Source: Ulota crispa
Lineage: Eukaryota > Streptophyta > Bryopsida > Orthotrichales > Orthotrichaceae
DNA length: 64,000 nucleotides
Assembly: GCA_963920765.1 (NCBI GenBank)
Contig: OY987251.1
Span: 6,884,501-6,948,500 of the forward strand
Direction: 5' to 3'
The position numbers were made by a program, and so were the translations under genes. This document shows positions 1-13,447 of the stretch, in pieces. Each line of letters starts with the position of its first letter. Within the stretch, counting starts at the first letter, position 1. The notes under the pieces were generated by a model, which was given only the letters and a program-made list of their open reading frames with translations, had not been told where the DNA came from and made no database searches.

Positions 1-3000
1 TTAATCAAAAGTGAGATTCTTCAAATAGTCTTCATCAGCTTTTAATTGAATGAGAGCTTCAATGTCTTCATGCAGTTGAGTCTCTTTTGCTAGCTTGGCT
101 GCTTCTTGTTTTTGTTTCTGTGCCATTCAAAAACGAAGAGATTTAAAATACTTGGATATGTACAAATATATATAGCATTAGGTGTCTATTTGTCATCAAA
201 AAATCAAGGAAAGGAGGAAGAAAAATGTAGGGAAAGGGAGGGTTTAAAAGGAAGGGACATGGTGAACAAGTGGATAAGACAAAATAAAAGCAAAAAAAAG
301 AGAGAGGAAAACGAAGCAAGTGAGACGGTGTAAAATGCTAGCAAGGCACACAAGTAAATAGAAATTTTAGACTTATTTTGAATTAAGAAATTTATTGATT
401 AATTAAAAAAGCCTTTGCTCAAATCAACAATTATAATTGGTATTTCAATCAAAATTACCTCCTAAATATCTTGTTAATGAAATTGATGAAAAGACAAATT
501 TAAGAGCAAGATTAGATGGCATGTGGGAAAATCTATAGAGCATTCTTTTACTACATTGTACTAAAAGCATGGTTGTTGCTTAATTGAATATCGCAAGTAT
601 GGAAATTTTAGGCAAAAATGTGTTATGCCAAGTTATAAGAAGAACAAAAATACATTGAAAGTCAGGCCTTGAAAGTCAACCTACTCTAAATTAATTTCAA
701 GACTCACTGTGCCTCTATTTTTCCCTTCTCTAAAAGAATTTCTGCGAATTGGAATTCATTTTCAAGGAATCAAAATAGTCAGCTTCACGGTTAATGCAAA
801 GCAAGTAATTAAAGCACTTTGTTTTACTTGAAAATTTTAACCTCAAATTTTATTCAATAATATTAGGCCTTGAATTAGTGTACTTAATTTTTTTTTAATC
901 AACATTTTGGAAATTGGCAGATATTTGGTTTTTCAAACTACTTTGTGAATGTCTTCAATTAACAAGTGCAAAATTCTAACTTTTATTGGTATGTTATTGA
1001 CTCAATGCAATAAAACCTTAGAATTTATTAAGGTAAATTTGACTTGTCTGGAAATCACGTGTTGTTTTTTAAATTGTTGTTGACCATGAAACAAAATACG
1101 ACTAACTCATTCTAAAATAATATTTAACAAAAATTGGGTTTAGACATTAGAAGGAAAAAAACATCTTTAAGAACTGGTTCACAACAACTCCAAATGTCCT
1201 AAATAATTATACAATGATTATAAAATGACTCACTTATAGTTGTTTTGGATATTTGCAATCGTTGTGGAGTAGTCATATATTTTTGTTTTTCTTGTAGTGA
1301 GATAATTTTTGCTAAACTTGAGTTGTCAATACAACTCTGACCCATTTACAACTACCAATTTCATTTTTTAAATCATGAGGAAAATTTTACAATATTAGTT
1401 CTTAGGTGAAAATTTTGAGATTTTCTTACCTTTTGCTTCATTAAAAATTCTGCAATCTTCCTGTTTCTGTTGTATCTATCAATTTCTTCTTGCTTTTCAT
1501 CTTCAATGGATTTTTGAATATTCTCTGCTGCATGTTTGTCTTCGAAGGCAGTGTCTTTCTTTTCTTCTTCTAACAATTTTTTCTTTCGTGCAATCTTTGT
1601 ATTTGACAAAACAAGTATAAAAATATTGCTCAAAATTTTATTTGTAAAGTAAGCATAAAATATGCATATAGTTAAAAATCTATTGAAGTTTTAAAGACCT
1701 CACAAGAAATTCAGGGGAGGGAGGGAGAGGAAAAGGGAGAGTGAAAAGGAAAGAAAAGAGAAGAACAAGTAAAACAAGACAAATAACAAAAAGAGAAATA
1801 AATAAATAAAATAAAATAAAAATAAAATTGTTAAGCGTAAGCAAGGCATACTCATAAGCCATAATTATATAGCTCAAGAAATTTAATGAAATTTTAAGTA
1901 CCACTAAATAAAGTAATTTCAAACCAATCCAAGTATGTAGATTGTAGATATACATTTAACTTTTTTAAATGAAGAAAATAGGAGCCTTTTACTTGATGTT
2001 GCCGAGATTTGTCACATTCTTCTAACAAAGCTTTTGCTTTTGCTTCTTTAAATGCTATAACTGCATCTTCTGCTTTTTCTCTAGCAATTCTATGTTTTTC
2101 TTCATCTCCAACAATTTTAATTGCTCTTTCTTTATAGACCTTTAGTGCACAAATGATGTTTGATTAAAACAAAATATATCTTTTTAAATAAAATCAATCA
2201 TTTTAATATAAATGAAATTATTATATTTATTGCCACATTTTTCCTAATCTAGACTATTCATGACAATTTTGAACTTTCTAGATGTTCTTTTTAATTATAT
2301 ACTATACAAAAATGTTGCAAGATCTTCCCATGTTTTGGCAAAACATCAAAATACCTCCTAGAATATTAGCAAAACATGGGAGGTCCCCCAATGTATTGCA
2401 TACATCTCCAAAAAATAAATAAAATTCTTATTTCTACACTTTGAACCGTTAAAAAAACATTAGTTAAATATGACTTATTTGTAATAGAAATATGAATTTG
2501 TTCCATTTTTTTAATGTTTCAAGTATCAAATTATTGCGTTGTGCAACATTTGTTTGTAACTTTAACCAATAAACATTGTAAATTTCTGTTTAAATACATT
2601 TAACCAATTTCAATCTGTATTTTTAGTCTTCAAATTGGTTTCAAACTATAATTTTGATAAAACTTGCTAAGAGCCTTCAATTGTTTATCAATAAAATAGG
2701 ATACAATTATAAATTGTTTGTAATCACACTATTCAAAAATTTGAAATTAACTAAATTAGGTGGGTCAAAAAGTTTAGTATGGAAACTAAAATAAACCTTG
2801 TCAAGTCTTTCACTCATAATATCTTGGCGTTTATTTTTAACAGCTTTTTTTTCATCACGAACTTTTTTCAAACCGGCTTCCCAAGCTTTTCGCTTTTTCC
2901 AATATGTTGCTATTTCTTCTTCAAGTTTTCGTTCCCTTTCGGCTATCATTGCTCCTTTGCCCTATCAAATTACAAGGATTAAGGTTTCAATATCAATAAA

Positions 3001-6000
3001 AAACTGAACTTTTTAAAATTCAAAACTACACTAAATAGTGCAATTAGGTTGCCCCACACTAATTTCTCAACATTTTACACTATACAAATACCCACTAATA
3101 TTACAGTAGTTTTTATCAAAAGTTATTGCATTAAAAAAAATTTAATAACAATAAGACATGGCCACAACAACAACAATGCTTCAAAGAAACAAATTAGTGG
3201 CATCTAGGCCACAAATCATGTGAAATTTCTAATATCTAAAAAATTGCATTTGCCTCCAAGTGGCCAAGCAATGAGTCATGAGGTAACTTTCTAGGGTGAG
3301 GTAACCTAATTGTTAAAACAACTTAATTGCATTATTTAATGTAATTCATATATTCATAAATATTTAAAGTTAAAAAGTAGTTTATAATTAGCATTCAAAA
3401 ATTTCACAACACCAAAGATGACCACTTGCATGTTTTAAATCTTTTAAAACAAAAAATTAAATCACAATATTTGTTAATTTGGAATTTTTTTTTCCCAATA
3501 ATCAAATTTGGGATATTGAATTTTGCATTTATGAAAATGTTTTGATGATTAAAGCCAGTTTTATGATAACTCCTTCAAGATATTTCATCATTATTGTAAG
3601 GTCTTAAGAAATCATCCTAAAATTCATTCTAAATCACCAAATACTCTCAAAAATGCAAAATTTAGAAGTCCTAGAATTGATTGTTTTTTCCTAGATGATT
3701 GAATATTGCGTTTTAAGTAAAAAAATAGAAATAACTTATTTTTTAAATGTTTAATGAGGTAAAACCAATCCATAACATAAAATTATGTATCCAATTGTAT
3801 AAAAATAAGTAAAATAGTTTAAAATAATGATTCTTCATTTGAAAACGAATGATATAGGAGGATTGCCTTATCAATCTTAAACAAAAATTTATTGATTTGG
3901 GGAAAAACCACACTGCTTGATTTTTGAGTTTTTTACATCCTTAAAAAAGTATTTGTTGAATAATCTCTTAAGGAAGTAAAATCCAAGAGTCCCAAAGTTG
4001 GATTTTGTTTTTCTAAATTAATGGATACTGTATTATTTAAAGGTTCAAAGAAAGGTTTGAGTATTAATCAATTCATATTACTAAAATTACAATGACTTTT
4101 GTAATATTATTTCTCCACTCCTTGTGATATTATCACATGGATACAAATTGATGACTCATTGAAATTTTAGTTTGCATTCTATCTAATATACAAAAATCCT
4201 AATAAAATTATAATGGTGAATACGTAACTTAGCAAGTGCCAATTGCTACTACTAAGAAGAAAATAATATACAAAGTATGAGAAACATGAAGTATACTTGT
4301 GTTGACTTATTAATCTCGGCAACTTCTTTTATGCTTGCTAAAAGGATATCCTTTTTTCTTTGTTCTTTTGCAGCTTCTTTTGCTTCATCTTCATTAAATT
4401 GTTTTACCAATAATTCTTTCTGTAAGATTTTATCTTTTGCTTCTTTTTCTCCTTGTTTGCGTATTTCTGCAATCTAATGCATTATCAAAACCCATTTTCA
4501 TGCATCTTCAAAATGCCTAAATTAGAATATATTTGGAAAACATTCCATTTTAATATTTTCTATATTCATACTCTATTTGTACAATTTGACATAAATGATC
4601 AAAGCATAATACAAGAAGTAAGGTATTGTTAATATTGGTTTATTTAAATTTAACCCTCAATTTAACACACGTCTCTTCAACTCAGTATTAAGAATCAACT
4701 CTTTATCAACTATGACAAAAAAAATTACTTATAGGTTTTGTATGTGCTTTCAATAAGAATTTTTTGAAAGTATTTGTATTTATTGAATAACTACATAAAT
4801 TGCACGCAAAGTAAAAATAAAAAAACAAAAAAATAAACTAGTAACATTTCTCTCTTTTGTTATCAAGTCAGTCGTACAAATGTTAACATATATCATACGT
4901 TTATAATGCATTTAAAGGAGGATTAATAAACTTGGAATTATGTTAGCCATAAATAAATAAAAAAGGAGAATTTGATATATAAATATTTGTATCTTGGGAT
5001 ACAATGATAAATATCCTTGATTTTTTGGAAATTTCAAGAACATCCTTGTAGGAGTTTTAAAGATGGGACAATTATTAATATTCCTATCTATCACAAAATA
5101 AGTTGCCTATGTGCGCCCATGGCAAGGATGTGATGTGCCCTTGATGCAATTGCAAGAACCATCCAATTTTTTTGTTTTTTTGTCACATAACAAGCAATAC
5201 TCAATGCCTGCTTGTGCAACAAACACAGCTTTGACTCAATTATGTGTGCATGTCAAACACTATCTGATGCCAAACATAAAATATTTGACAACATTATGAC
5301 TAAGGTGTGATTGCCAAACTTGCAAACATGACATTTGTAAAGCTCTTTACAACCCCTACATTCTCAAGAGTATCCCTACAATTTTCCAAAATAAGCAAAG
5401 GTATCCATCAAAATATTGCAAAACACAAAAACATCTATCAAGTTTTATCTAAAAAAACAACAAACAACAATCTTTTTGATGAACAAAAAATTCCAATCTT
5501 TCCAAAAAAACAAAGAAAAAAAAAATCCTTACTTTTTGTGGTTTCTTCATATTTTTAGCGACTACTTTGTAAAGATTTAGGGGCTAGGACCATTTCGTAT
5601 AAAACTTAAATATTACAAACCTGCTGATTTTGAGCCTCGATCAATTCTTGCTTCACTTCATATGCTTTTTTGATTTTGTCTTCTTCTTCTTGGTTGAGTT
5701 TTGCAACGGTTTTCAACATCTCATTGTGATAATACTTTTCTCTATCAACCCATTTGTCTTTCCATATTTTTGCTAGTTTTAGTTGTTCAATGCGCTCCTA
5801 TTGTTTTCGACACAATTTGAAAGATGAAATCAAGTCTCACAACATATAGAATTCACAAACCATGATGGTATTCTAGGATCACATCAAAAATTGGAAAATG
5901 CAAAAAACATAAATTCATGTGGGGTAAGGGCCTCAGGCAAGGACATTCTCATATTTTAGTTATGAGGAGTAGAGCCCAAATAATCAATGGTGCAAACATG

Positions 6001-9000
6001 AGATTGCCTATGTATAAAACATTTAGTGTGCGTAAACATTGCTTGAAGAAAATATTGTCATGTGTCCTTTTTGTCAACAAGAGTGACATTATGCAATATG
6101 ATACCACTTTACAATTTTAATTCACAAATATAAGAGTGATCTAAACTAACAAGATTTTGTTCAAGCACCCTTTACATATATATATATATATATGGACACA
6201 ATTTTTTATTATTCTATGCAATTTTAACGTAGACACTAGATTATGCATTGTAATGAGTCGTTTATCTTCACCTCTTAAATGTATGTGAATATATGGAAAA
6301 ATCTATTCATATCCCATACATACAAATTAAGTTTTAAAATATTTAATAAATCGTACTTTCATAACGTCGTTGATCCAAGCTTTTGATTGAAGATCTTTAA
6401 TGTGTGGTCTTTCCAAAAGACTATTTGCTTTATCAATCTACATAGTAATATGATTCAACATAAAATTACAAAGATTAATCAAAGTTTTATTCGTTGGTTT
6501 CAAATTTTACATCAAGTTTGACACGTGACACAGGTATTCTCGCGAATTTATCTATAAGTATAGAAATTTTAGAAATTACTGTATATATATATGTTAAAAA
6601 ATCATCAAAAATTTTGAGAACACCTTGTTATATGGCTTGGATATTTGTAAGTACAAACTTGTAAGTCACCACTAAAACCCCAACCATAAATCACAAAATC
6701 GCTTCCCATAAAAAACACAGATTCTATCAAAACCTTTAACCCCCAAAGGCCCAAGGCTTTTTTTTTTGGTGTGAAAGTCATTGGAAATTGCCACTTCTAG
6801 TGCAATGAATAGAAAAGTAGAAAACATGGTTTTTTTTAATAAATCCAACCATAGGATTATGCCCTAGATTATGGGAGGTACCTGTGGAAAAAATATCAGC
6901 TCATTCTAGATGTAGAGGAGTGAGATAATGACATCTGAAGTGCAAAAAAAAGTTTTTTTCCCTGTTGCCCAAAAATTTCAGAAGCCTTTGACCTCTCTTA
7001 TATAAACAAATTTGCTCTAAGCAAAGTTGAGGTTTATTTTTTCCATGTAGAAGACCAAGTAAGGTATGTGTGGGAGAATTTCCAAATGAATTGGAGGTGT
7101 GATGCATACTTTGTAAAATCTTGCAATGCCATAAGGTCATGGAATTTGTATATACAGTAGGCAAAATTGGAGGATCTATGTAAAATTCAGAAATCTGAAT
7201 TACTTTGATTCAAATGGTGAAAACCAAGGAATCTTAGTCTACTACAACTTGGAAAAATAAAAGTAAAAAAAAAAAACATCAAATCAACAAATTTTACAAG
7301 GGACAAAAGGATGGAGGTTTGGGCGTCCCATACCTACCTGCAAACTAAAACTTCTCACTCATCAATCAAAATTGAATGATTCAAAGCTTCCCACATATAT
7401 AAAGATCTAGAGAACCAATTTCAGATTTTTTAATAAAAAAATTGAAATTTTTAAAGAAGTTCTTTGGGCTGCCTAGACCACTTGCCCTCCCTTTTTTCTA
7501 GAAATTCATGTATAACTTCTTCAATAAATGTCAAAATGAAGAAAAAATTAGGTTTGCATGTACATTTTTGAATTTCCAAACTTCCTCAAAAGTTTCAAAA
7601 AATTCATATAAATGGGTTTAGTCATAAGTGCATGGCCAAGGTCCATTTGTCCCTTGAGAGGACAATTAGGTCTTTAGGAGTTAATCAAAATAACTTGTAG
7701 GGATGAAAATATAGTCAAGTATAGTCAACCCACTCTAGTTACAATCCTTATAATTGCACATGCTTTTTATACCTAAACATAATTTGACTATTGTGAACAC
7801 ATTTGATTTGAAAACTCTTACATTTCAAAGTTTTGAAAACACTCTACAATAATTTCTAACACCCAAAGAGTTTCTCAAAAATAGTGTAGCTAGAAAAATT
7901 TGGTTAAATGATAGAATTTATGCAACTTAGAAATTGTAACAGTATTAAAAATCTCATAATTTGATTTTTTTGATGTTTACATAGTAAAGCCAAAACACTG
8001 TAACAAAATTACATTCTACAAATATTCCAACCTAATCTAATTATATGAAAAAATAAGTTTTTTCTGTTTGACCGTTCCATATTTGTGATTGGCTGGAGTT
8101 TTGACACACACGGCAATGAAATTATTAAAAAAAAACCAAAAAACCAAAAAGCATTCACCAAACCAACCCCGATCATTTAATGGGCTTTACTAACTTGTTG
8201 CATTATATTGTCTCTGGATTTCTTAAAAAGCCAATCATATTTTGGTTCATTTAGGATTTTAATTTTCTACTTCAAATGAAAAGGTTAAATTTTTTTCAAG
8301 TCAATTAACATTAAACTGTATATAAATCTATTCCATTAGATAGTGAAAATATCGAATATCGACATACGTTATCATCTCGATATTCACATATTAGATTTAG
8401 GATATAATTTCAATAATTATTTTTAGGGAAAATTTCATGGATACCCTTCAAGTTTGCAATATTTTCATAAACACCCTTGTCTTCTCAGAAATTACACAAA
8501 TGCCCGTGGATCAAAATTTTCAAGCCTTTGTTTTGTTGTGCATACCACTTCCCTTCTTTCTTTGTGTGCGCGTTGCTTCTTTTTGTTTCATTCCATTCCC
8601 ATTTTCAACATTGTTCATGAGAGAAGTACAAGCACAACAAATAAACACCTAAAAATTATATTCCAATAGTATTTGTGCTATGTAAATATTGTAGACTTCA
8701 AGGTATCCATGAAAAATTTCCTAATTTTTAACACCAATTTATATCACCAACTTTTTAACTTTGGCACCATTATTACCATACATAAGATGATTATTTTGTC
8801 TTTTTTTCCTTGTTAAAAAATTATAGTTTTTGACAATATGTATTTGATTCAAAATATCCTCAATACGATACACAAATGAAAAACTCTCAAATAACAAAAT
8901 TACAAAGGAACTGTGATGTATTTAGTAAAGAAAATACTCATGAACATCCACCTTATCAAGCCGTTCTTTATGTCGAATACCAACATTTTCACGATCTCGT

Positions 9001-10381
9001 CTTATCATCTCTTGCTACAAAATTCAAATTAAAAAATTGTTTTTGAAAACCTTGTATAGTCGAATGTAACATTACAAGAAAAGAACATGCATAAATAACA
9101 TGTTCCCACCAATTACAAATGTTCATAATGTCTATTAGATGACTCAATTATTCTCATTATGGACATTTATATAATCATTGTGTATCGATCATTTTGAGAC
9201 ACGTTATTATTGTTTATGTACATTTTTTCTTACAAAAAATGTCTCAAAATATATTATTATATATTCAAATTGACATTTTTCAAAATTGAGTCATCTATAT
9301 ATATATATAAATATATGTATGCATTGATTTTTTTTAGTGATACAAATATTATGAAATGTAATTTTTTTTCACTGTCCAATTACTGTATATCATTACATTA
9401 TAAAATTTACTTCTTCTTTTTTGATTTTGTCCAATCGAGCTTGTTCTCGCAATAATCGTAGATTTACAAGCGTATTTGGCCATTTAGAAGCTTTGTCAGC
9501 TGATATTTTTTTTAATCTTTGTCTCTACAACTCATCATAATTTTACTTCAATAAATCTCAATTTTTGAATTACATGACAGTAAGAACAAATTAATTACAG
9601 AAAGGGTTGTCATTAGAAAAATTTAAACTGGTTTTTATTTTATTTCCAAAGATATGTGCAACTTCAATCAAAATAAAGTAAAAAAACAACCTGTAGTTTA
9701 GAAGTGTATAACAAATACAATATTTTTTAATTTGGAAAACAAACAACTGATTTGAGACTTTTGGATTTTTCGTTTTTGAGAGTATTTGGCAATTTACAGT
9801 GAGTTTTATGATAATATCTTCAAGGTCTTGAAAACGTTGATGTAAATTCTTGAAAAAGATAATCATAAAATTCAATGTAATGCGCTCAAGTATTCTCGCA
9901 AATGCAAAATTTAGAAGTCTTAGAATAGTGGTTTGTCCCAAATTGACAAATATTTTGAAAACAATAATTTTGTTATAAGAAAAAAAAATTCCATTAATTT
10001 TCTCTCGCAATCAAATTAAACCGCCACTAACTGATTTTTTTTTGTTCTTTTTCGTTTTTGTTTTAACATGTATTACTCAAATTTTCACAAGTATTTTATA
10101 TATTTTTTTCATGTTTCATAGCTCTGGTTTTTTTAATGCAATTTCTTTTAAACAACCTTTTCCATTTTTTTTCTAAAAATCAATCATTTACAATTGCAAA
10201 ATATAAAATACAATTATTTTTGTTGTTTATATGAATATTTTTATAACTAAGTGTGTTGAATTACCTCAGCATGAAAAAGAGCAAATCTATTATCAAGAGG
10301 CTCTTTTTGGGCAAGTCTTAAATATTCACGTTCAGAAATCTCGGTAGCATTGCAACACCTATGTTGTTGAACTTTATACAT
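1..10381 (-). CDS. CFAP210: Ciliary coiled-coil protein, probable CFAP210 (CCDC173)-like, 10 exons
   Basis: Exons, 5' to 3' on the minus strand: 10265-10381, 9411-9524, 8952-9014, 6357-6437, 5621-5797, 4297-4473, 2797-2961, 1993-2139, 1430-1594, 1-117. They join without a stop into 440 residues, and the TAA is the first three bases of the window. All nine introns are phase 0. The protein is almost wholly charged coiled coil (trichohyalin/plectin-homology style), with no signal peptide or membrane segment. Residues about 50-130 (KWPNTL, then EQARLDKIKKEEQ, then ERPHIKDLQSKAW) follow the order I associate with CFAP210, a microtubule inner protein of ciliary doublets. Human CFAP210 is longer at the N-terminus, so the ATG at 10381 (preceded by an in-frame TGA) may not be the true start; an upstream exon is possible. 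Alternatives are other TPH proteins (CFAP45, CFAP53, MNS1). The exon chain is firm; the family name is moderate. Confidence 0.72.
3025..3345. mobile_element. MITE family C, copy 1 (intron of the CFAP210-like gene)
   Basis: The left end starts ACTACACTAAATAGTGCAAT and the right end is a diverged inverted copy. The interior (ACAACAACAACAATG, CCTCCAAGTGGCCAAGCAAT, ATGAGGTAAC) recurs at 47023-47577, 56815-57105 and 59480-61530. No open frame is seen, so it is non-autonomous. Confidence 0.75.
3463..3712. repeat. Foldback repeat family G, copy 1
   Basis: Left arm (AATATTTGTTAATTTGG, then TTTTGCATTTATG) and right arm (AAATGCAAAATTTAGAAGTC) are imperfect inverted copies of about 100 bp. The same organisation recurs at 9715-9956, and a single arm lies near 28890-28975. 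It lies in the intron between exons 2797-2961 and 4297-4473. Confidence 0.5.
6175..6193. repeat. (AT)n microsatellite
   Basis: Nineteen bases of uninterrupted AT dinucleotide in a CFAP210-like intron. Confidence 0.9.
7330..7684. mobile_element. TTAA foldback family A, right-half copy (A3)
   Basis: Matches the right half of the elements at 11021-12377 and 59714-61496: CTGCAAACTAAAACTTCTC, GATTCAAAGCTTCCCAC, AACTTCTTCAATAAATGTC, then a terminus TCTTTAGGAG followed by TTAA at 7681-7684. I could not find a left half, so it looks truncated. It sits in the intron between exons 6357-6437 and 8952-9014. Confidence 0.7.
8426..8721. mobile_element. MITE family E, copy 1
   Basis: The terminal inverted repeat begins GGGAAAATTTCATGGATACC at the left; the right end is the inverse (GGTATCCATGAAAAATTTCC). 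The interior contains CACTTCCCTTCTTTCTTTGTG, shared in opposite orientation with 43833-44151. It lies in a CFAP210-like intron and has no coding capacity. Confidence 0.8.
9715..9956. repeat. Foldback repeat family G, copy 2
   Basis: Inverted arms with ATTTTTTAATTTGG at one end and CCAAATTGACAAATATT at the other, and an inner AATGCAAAATTTAGAAGTC, as in the copy at 3463-3712. A 139-codon minus-strand frame across it is fortuitous. Confidence 0.5.
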
Positions 10382-11020
10382 AACTGTGGAATCTTTTAAG
10401 TATTCTCTTCAAATATTCTCAGTTGGATACTTGGTGATTACAACCACTTTCAAAAACCCAATTAGCACTTATTCAAGAAAAAACAACAACAGAAAATCTT
10501 GGATTAGACCATTTTGCAACAATTATTTTTCATGTCGTGCTCATTGAATTATATAAAGAAGTTTGATTTGATGCATTAAAATTTATTTCAACCATCGACT
10601 ATACTATCTAAATTATTCATCGGTTGAAAAATAGTTTCATACATTTTTAAAGTATCACAAGCAATGTCTATCACTACTTTGAAAAAAAATCTTGTAAATT
10701 AGGTTATGCTCAAGAATGAAAATGCTAGCAATTAGCTTTAGTAATATGGAGACACAATGTTACTAAATAAATTGAAAAAAACTGTTTCATTCTATGATAT
10801 CGATGATTTCCTACTTTTATTTATTGTAACTATGCTTTAATTAATAATAACTATATTTGATAAAAATGTTTGCTCAACTGGTTTTACTTTTGAAAGCAAG
10901 ATGCAAAAGATCTTCAATGAAAACAATTCATACATCTATTATATCGATGGATTATTTGGGGGTGGGTTATTATTTTGTTTGAGTTTGCAATTGGGTCCAA
11001 GGAATTTGTAGGTTCTTGTT
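10382..11020. other. Intergenic, no gene seen
   Basis: AT-rich sequence upstream of the CFAP210-like gene. It should hold that gene's promoter or further 5' exons. I saw no repeat family or convincing coding exon. Confidence 0.5.
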
Positions 11021-11104
11021 TTGACCCATAAAGGACTGTTGTCCCACTGGGGCGACGAATGTGGGTTTTGGGCATGTACGTATGGTTAACCCATGTACGT
11101 ATGG

Positions 11105-11462
11105 TTAACCCCTAAACGTCCAGAGGGACGTTTTTGTCCTTTGCTTCTGAAAATACATTTTGCACGGCAGAAGAAAGCAGATTTTCATCAAATTTTTTCC
11201 CATAAGTGATTGTAAACACATGCTCCATCAAGGAAGGTAAAAAATAACTTCATCAAATACACTTATATTTTTAGACAATTCAAATTGTGAGAAGATCCAT
11301 TCTGTCCTTCCTACAATTTTTGTGAGATCAACCTGTATTGTTCACTTTTGGAGTTAGTTGGGCACTTGTTCGAACTATCATAGTTCTAAGATCCTTAAAA
11401 ATCACTGTAGAAGTCACTGTAGCGGGCTGGCCAAGGGAATGAGCCCGACGTTTAAGGGTTAA
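11105..11462. mobile_element. TTAA element family B, copy 1
   Basis: Begins TTAACCCCTAAACGTC and ends GACGTTTAAGGGTTAA, a terminal inverted repeat of about 16 bp including the TTAA. It is inserted inside family A copy 2. Just to the left, CATGTACGTATGGTTAACC is present twice in tandem, an unusual footprint at the insertion point. Confidence 0.7.
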
Positions 11463-11690
11463 GGTAGGAACATCCATAAGCGTCAGTGTCCCCATAACCG
11501 TCACCTCTGAAATCTTGGAAAATCTGTGGAAATGAATAGATGTAATGATAAAGATGTACAACATGTGAACATGAAATCTTAAAAGTGGTTATGGGTACAA
11601 TGGCAGTTTGCTCTTTAAAAAATTCACAACTTATTCTCAAAATATCCAAATAATACATTCGAATGTGCAAACTCATTATTTTTCTGTTCC
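11463..11690 (-). repeat. Dispersed repeat shared with 37700-37930
   Basis: The reverse strand (ATGAGTTTGCAC, AATAAGTTGTGAATTTTT, TTCATGTTCACATGTT, CCACAGATTTTCCAAGATTT) matches about 190 bp at 37700-37890 in the opposite orientation. Both also retain CTACYTTACC about 50 bp further on. The similarity is at DNA level; no protein family recognised. Confidence 0.7.
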
Positions 11691-12377
11691 TAATAGGATC
11701 CCATAATTTGCTAGCTGTTTATTAATACTCATCATGTTCAAAACCCTTAGTTTGATGTTTATGGGTACTCGTACCTTAAACTACTTTGTATGATTTTTGA
11801 AACTTTTATTAAAGGTAGGGAGTTCAAAGATTTGCGTGGGCATCTAATTTTTTCTTCATTTTGACATTTTGAAGAAGTTATGAATGAATTTTTGGAAAAC
11901 GAGGAGGGCGAGCAATCCAAATTTTTTTTTAATAATTGCACTTTTTTAAAATAAAAATTTGAAATTGGTTCTTTAGATTTACAGAGAAGTTTTAGTTTGC
12001 TGATAGGTAAGGTTTTGAGAGACTCCATATCTACTAGCAAACTAAAACTTCTCATAACTTTCATCTCATCAATTGAAATTAATGATTCAAAGCTTCCCAC
12101 ATATATATAATTCTAAAGAACCAACTTCAAATTTTTATTTGAAAATAATGCAATTCTTTAAAAAGTTTTTGGGCTACCCACCCTCCGTGTTTTCCAAAAA
12201 TTCGTGCTTAACTTCTTCAATAAATGTCAAATTGAAGAAAAAGTTAGATGCTCACATATATCTTTGAACTCTCTACCTTCACTAAAAGTTTCAAAAAATC
12301 ATACAAATAGTTTAGCCATAGGTTCACGCCCAAAATCCCATTTGTCCCCAAGGGGACAACAGTCCTTTAGGAGTTAA

Positions 12378-13447
12378 TATGTTAAGTTGTAAGTTTCTAA
12401 GTATACATTTAGTGATTTTCTGTTTTTGTGATTCCCTTAAAATAGATCGTTTTACGAAAAAAAACATTCAAAATCGCTAGGAGGTGGAAGTACGCCAATA
12501 TTTAAGTTGAAAATTCTGAGGTGAAGTTTTTTAAAAGAAGAAATTCAAACATTGTACAGATTGAATAACCAAATAAACATAAATCAACAGAATGCGTAAA
12601 GCATTGGTTAGTTTGTAATAAAATATAATGACTTAAACATAATAAAGAAACTTTGAAAATAACCTCAAAATTTAGAAACATAAAAAACCAAAATCTTGAT
12701 CATATTAGAGTTGCTCCGAAGTCCGAACGTCTCATTTGTGTTTTTCAACCTTAAGCTTCCACTTTCACCTCCTAAAAATCAAAATTTGATGAAACCTTTT
12801 ATTTTATTTCCCTTATTTTATGTCCCATAGAGACTAATTTTCTTTGATAGGAAAGTATGGTATCTAAAAATAGTATGTCTTGAATATTTTTATATAAATG
12901 AAAAGCCCTCAACAAGGTAGATATATTTTTTACAATGTGAGCAATTCAAAGAAATCAAAACCCATGTAGGTAGAGAGAATCAATCACCTATCCTACCACT
13001 TACTGGGACTAATTACAAGCCCCCTACTCAATACTAACAAATCTCAATCCCAAGCCTCCTTACATTACCATTACAAAGAATTGCACCTTTACAAACCCAA
13101 TTTTCAATCAAATCAAACATTGGAATTGCACAACCAAATATACAAGAACAAGACGCTTAACGCAACAAACATACCCCAAGTCCAAGGAAGTAATTATTCA
13201 TAGACTACTTTAACAGTACAACTTGTTATTGCACAACGCCATATCTTTTCATTACATTTTTCTTCCAATGTCCTTGGAGAACAAAATCATCTAATTTGCA
13301 GCACAATTGAGAGCTACTCTACTGCTCTCATGAATTCTCTTGTTTTCTACTTGAACAACTATAAGTTAATTCTAAGGCAAATGTTCACTTGAGAATCTGA
13401 AAATAATGGAAATTTTCAAAATAAAATAGGCTTGAAACAATCCAGCT
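12378..13447. other. Intergenic, 3' flank of the YqgF-type gene
   Basis: AT-rich. It should contain the 3' UTR of the YqgF-type gene. Nothing else is supported. Confidence 0.5.

Larger units (their letters stand above)
11021..12377. mobile_element. TTAA foldback family A, copy 2, interrupted by insertions
   Basis: The left end (a decayed TTAACCCCTAAAGGAC, here TTGACCCATAAAGGAC) runs to GGGCATGTACGTATGG, is interrupted at about 11080-11757, then resumes (AAACTACTTTGTATGA) and continues through a palindromic centre. The right terminus is GTCCTTTAGGAG plus TTAA at 12374-12377. Arms of roughly 300 bp are inverted copies of each other. The interruption holds TTAA element B1 and a separate dispersed repeat. 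Short open frames on both strands are only the palindrome read in different phases. Confidence 0.75.

Noticed and set aside
1291..1303. Isolated CACTA-like end TTCTTGTAGTG
   Set aside because: No partner end was found at a sensible distance.
9591..10010. 139-codon minus-strand frame
   Set aside because: It lies across foldback repeat G2 inside a CFAP210-like intron; composition is AT-driven and no domain is visible.
11759..12267. Pair of opposing frames with similar peptides
   Set aside because: The similarity arises because family A is a palindrome read from both strands.
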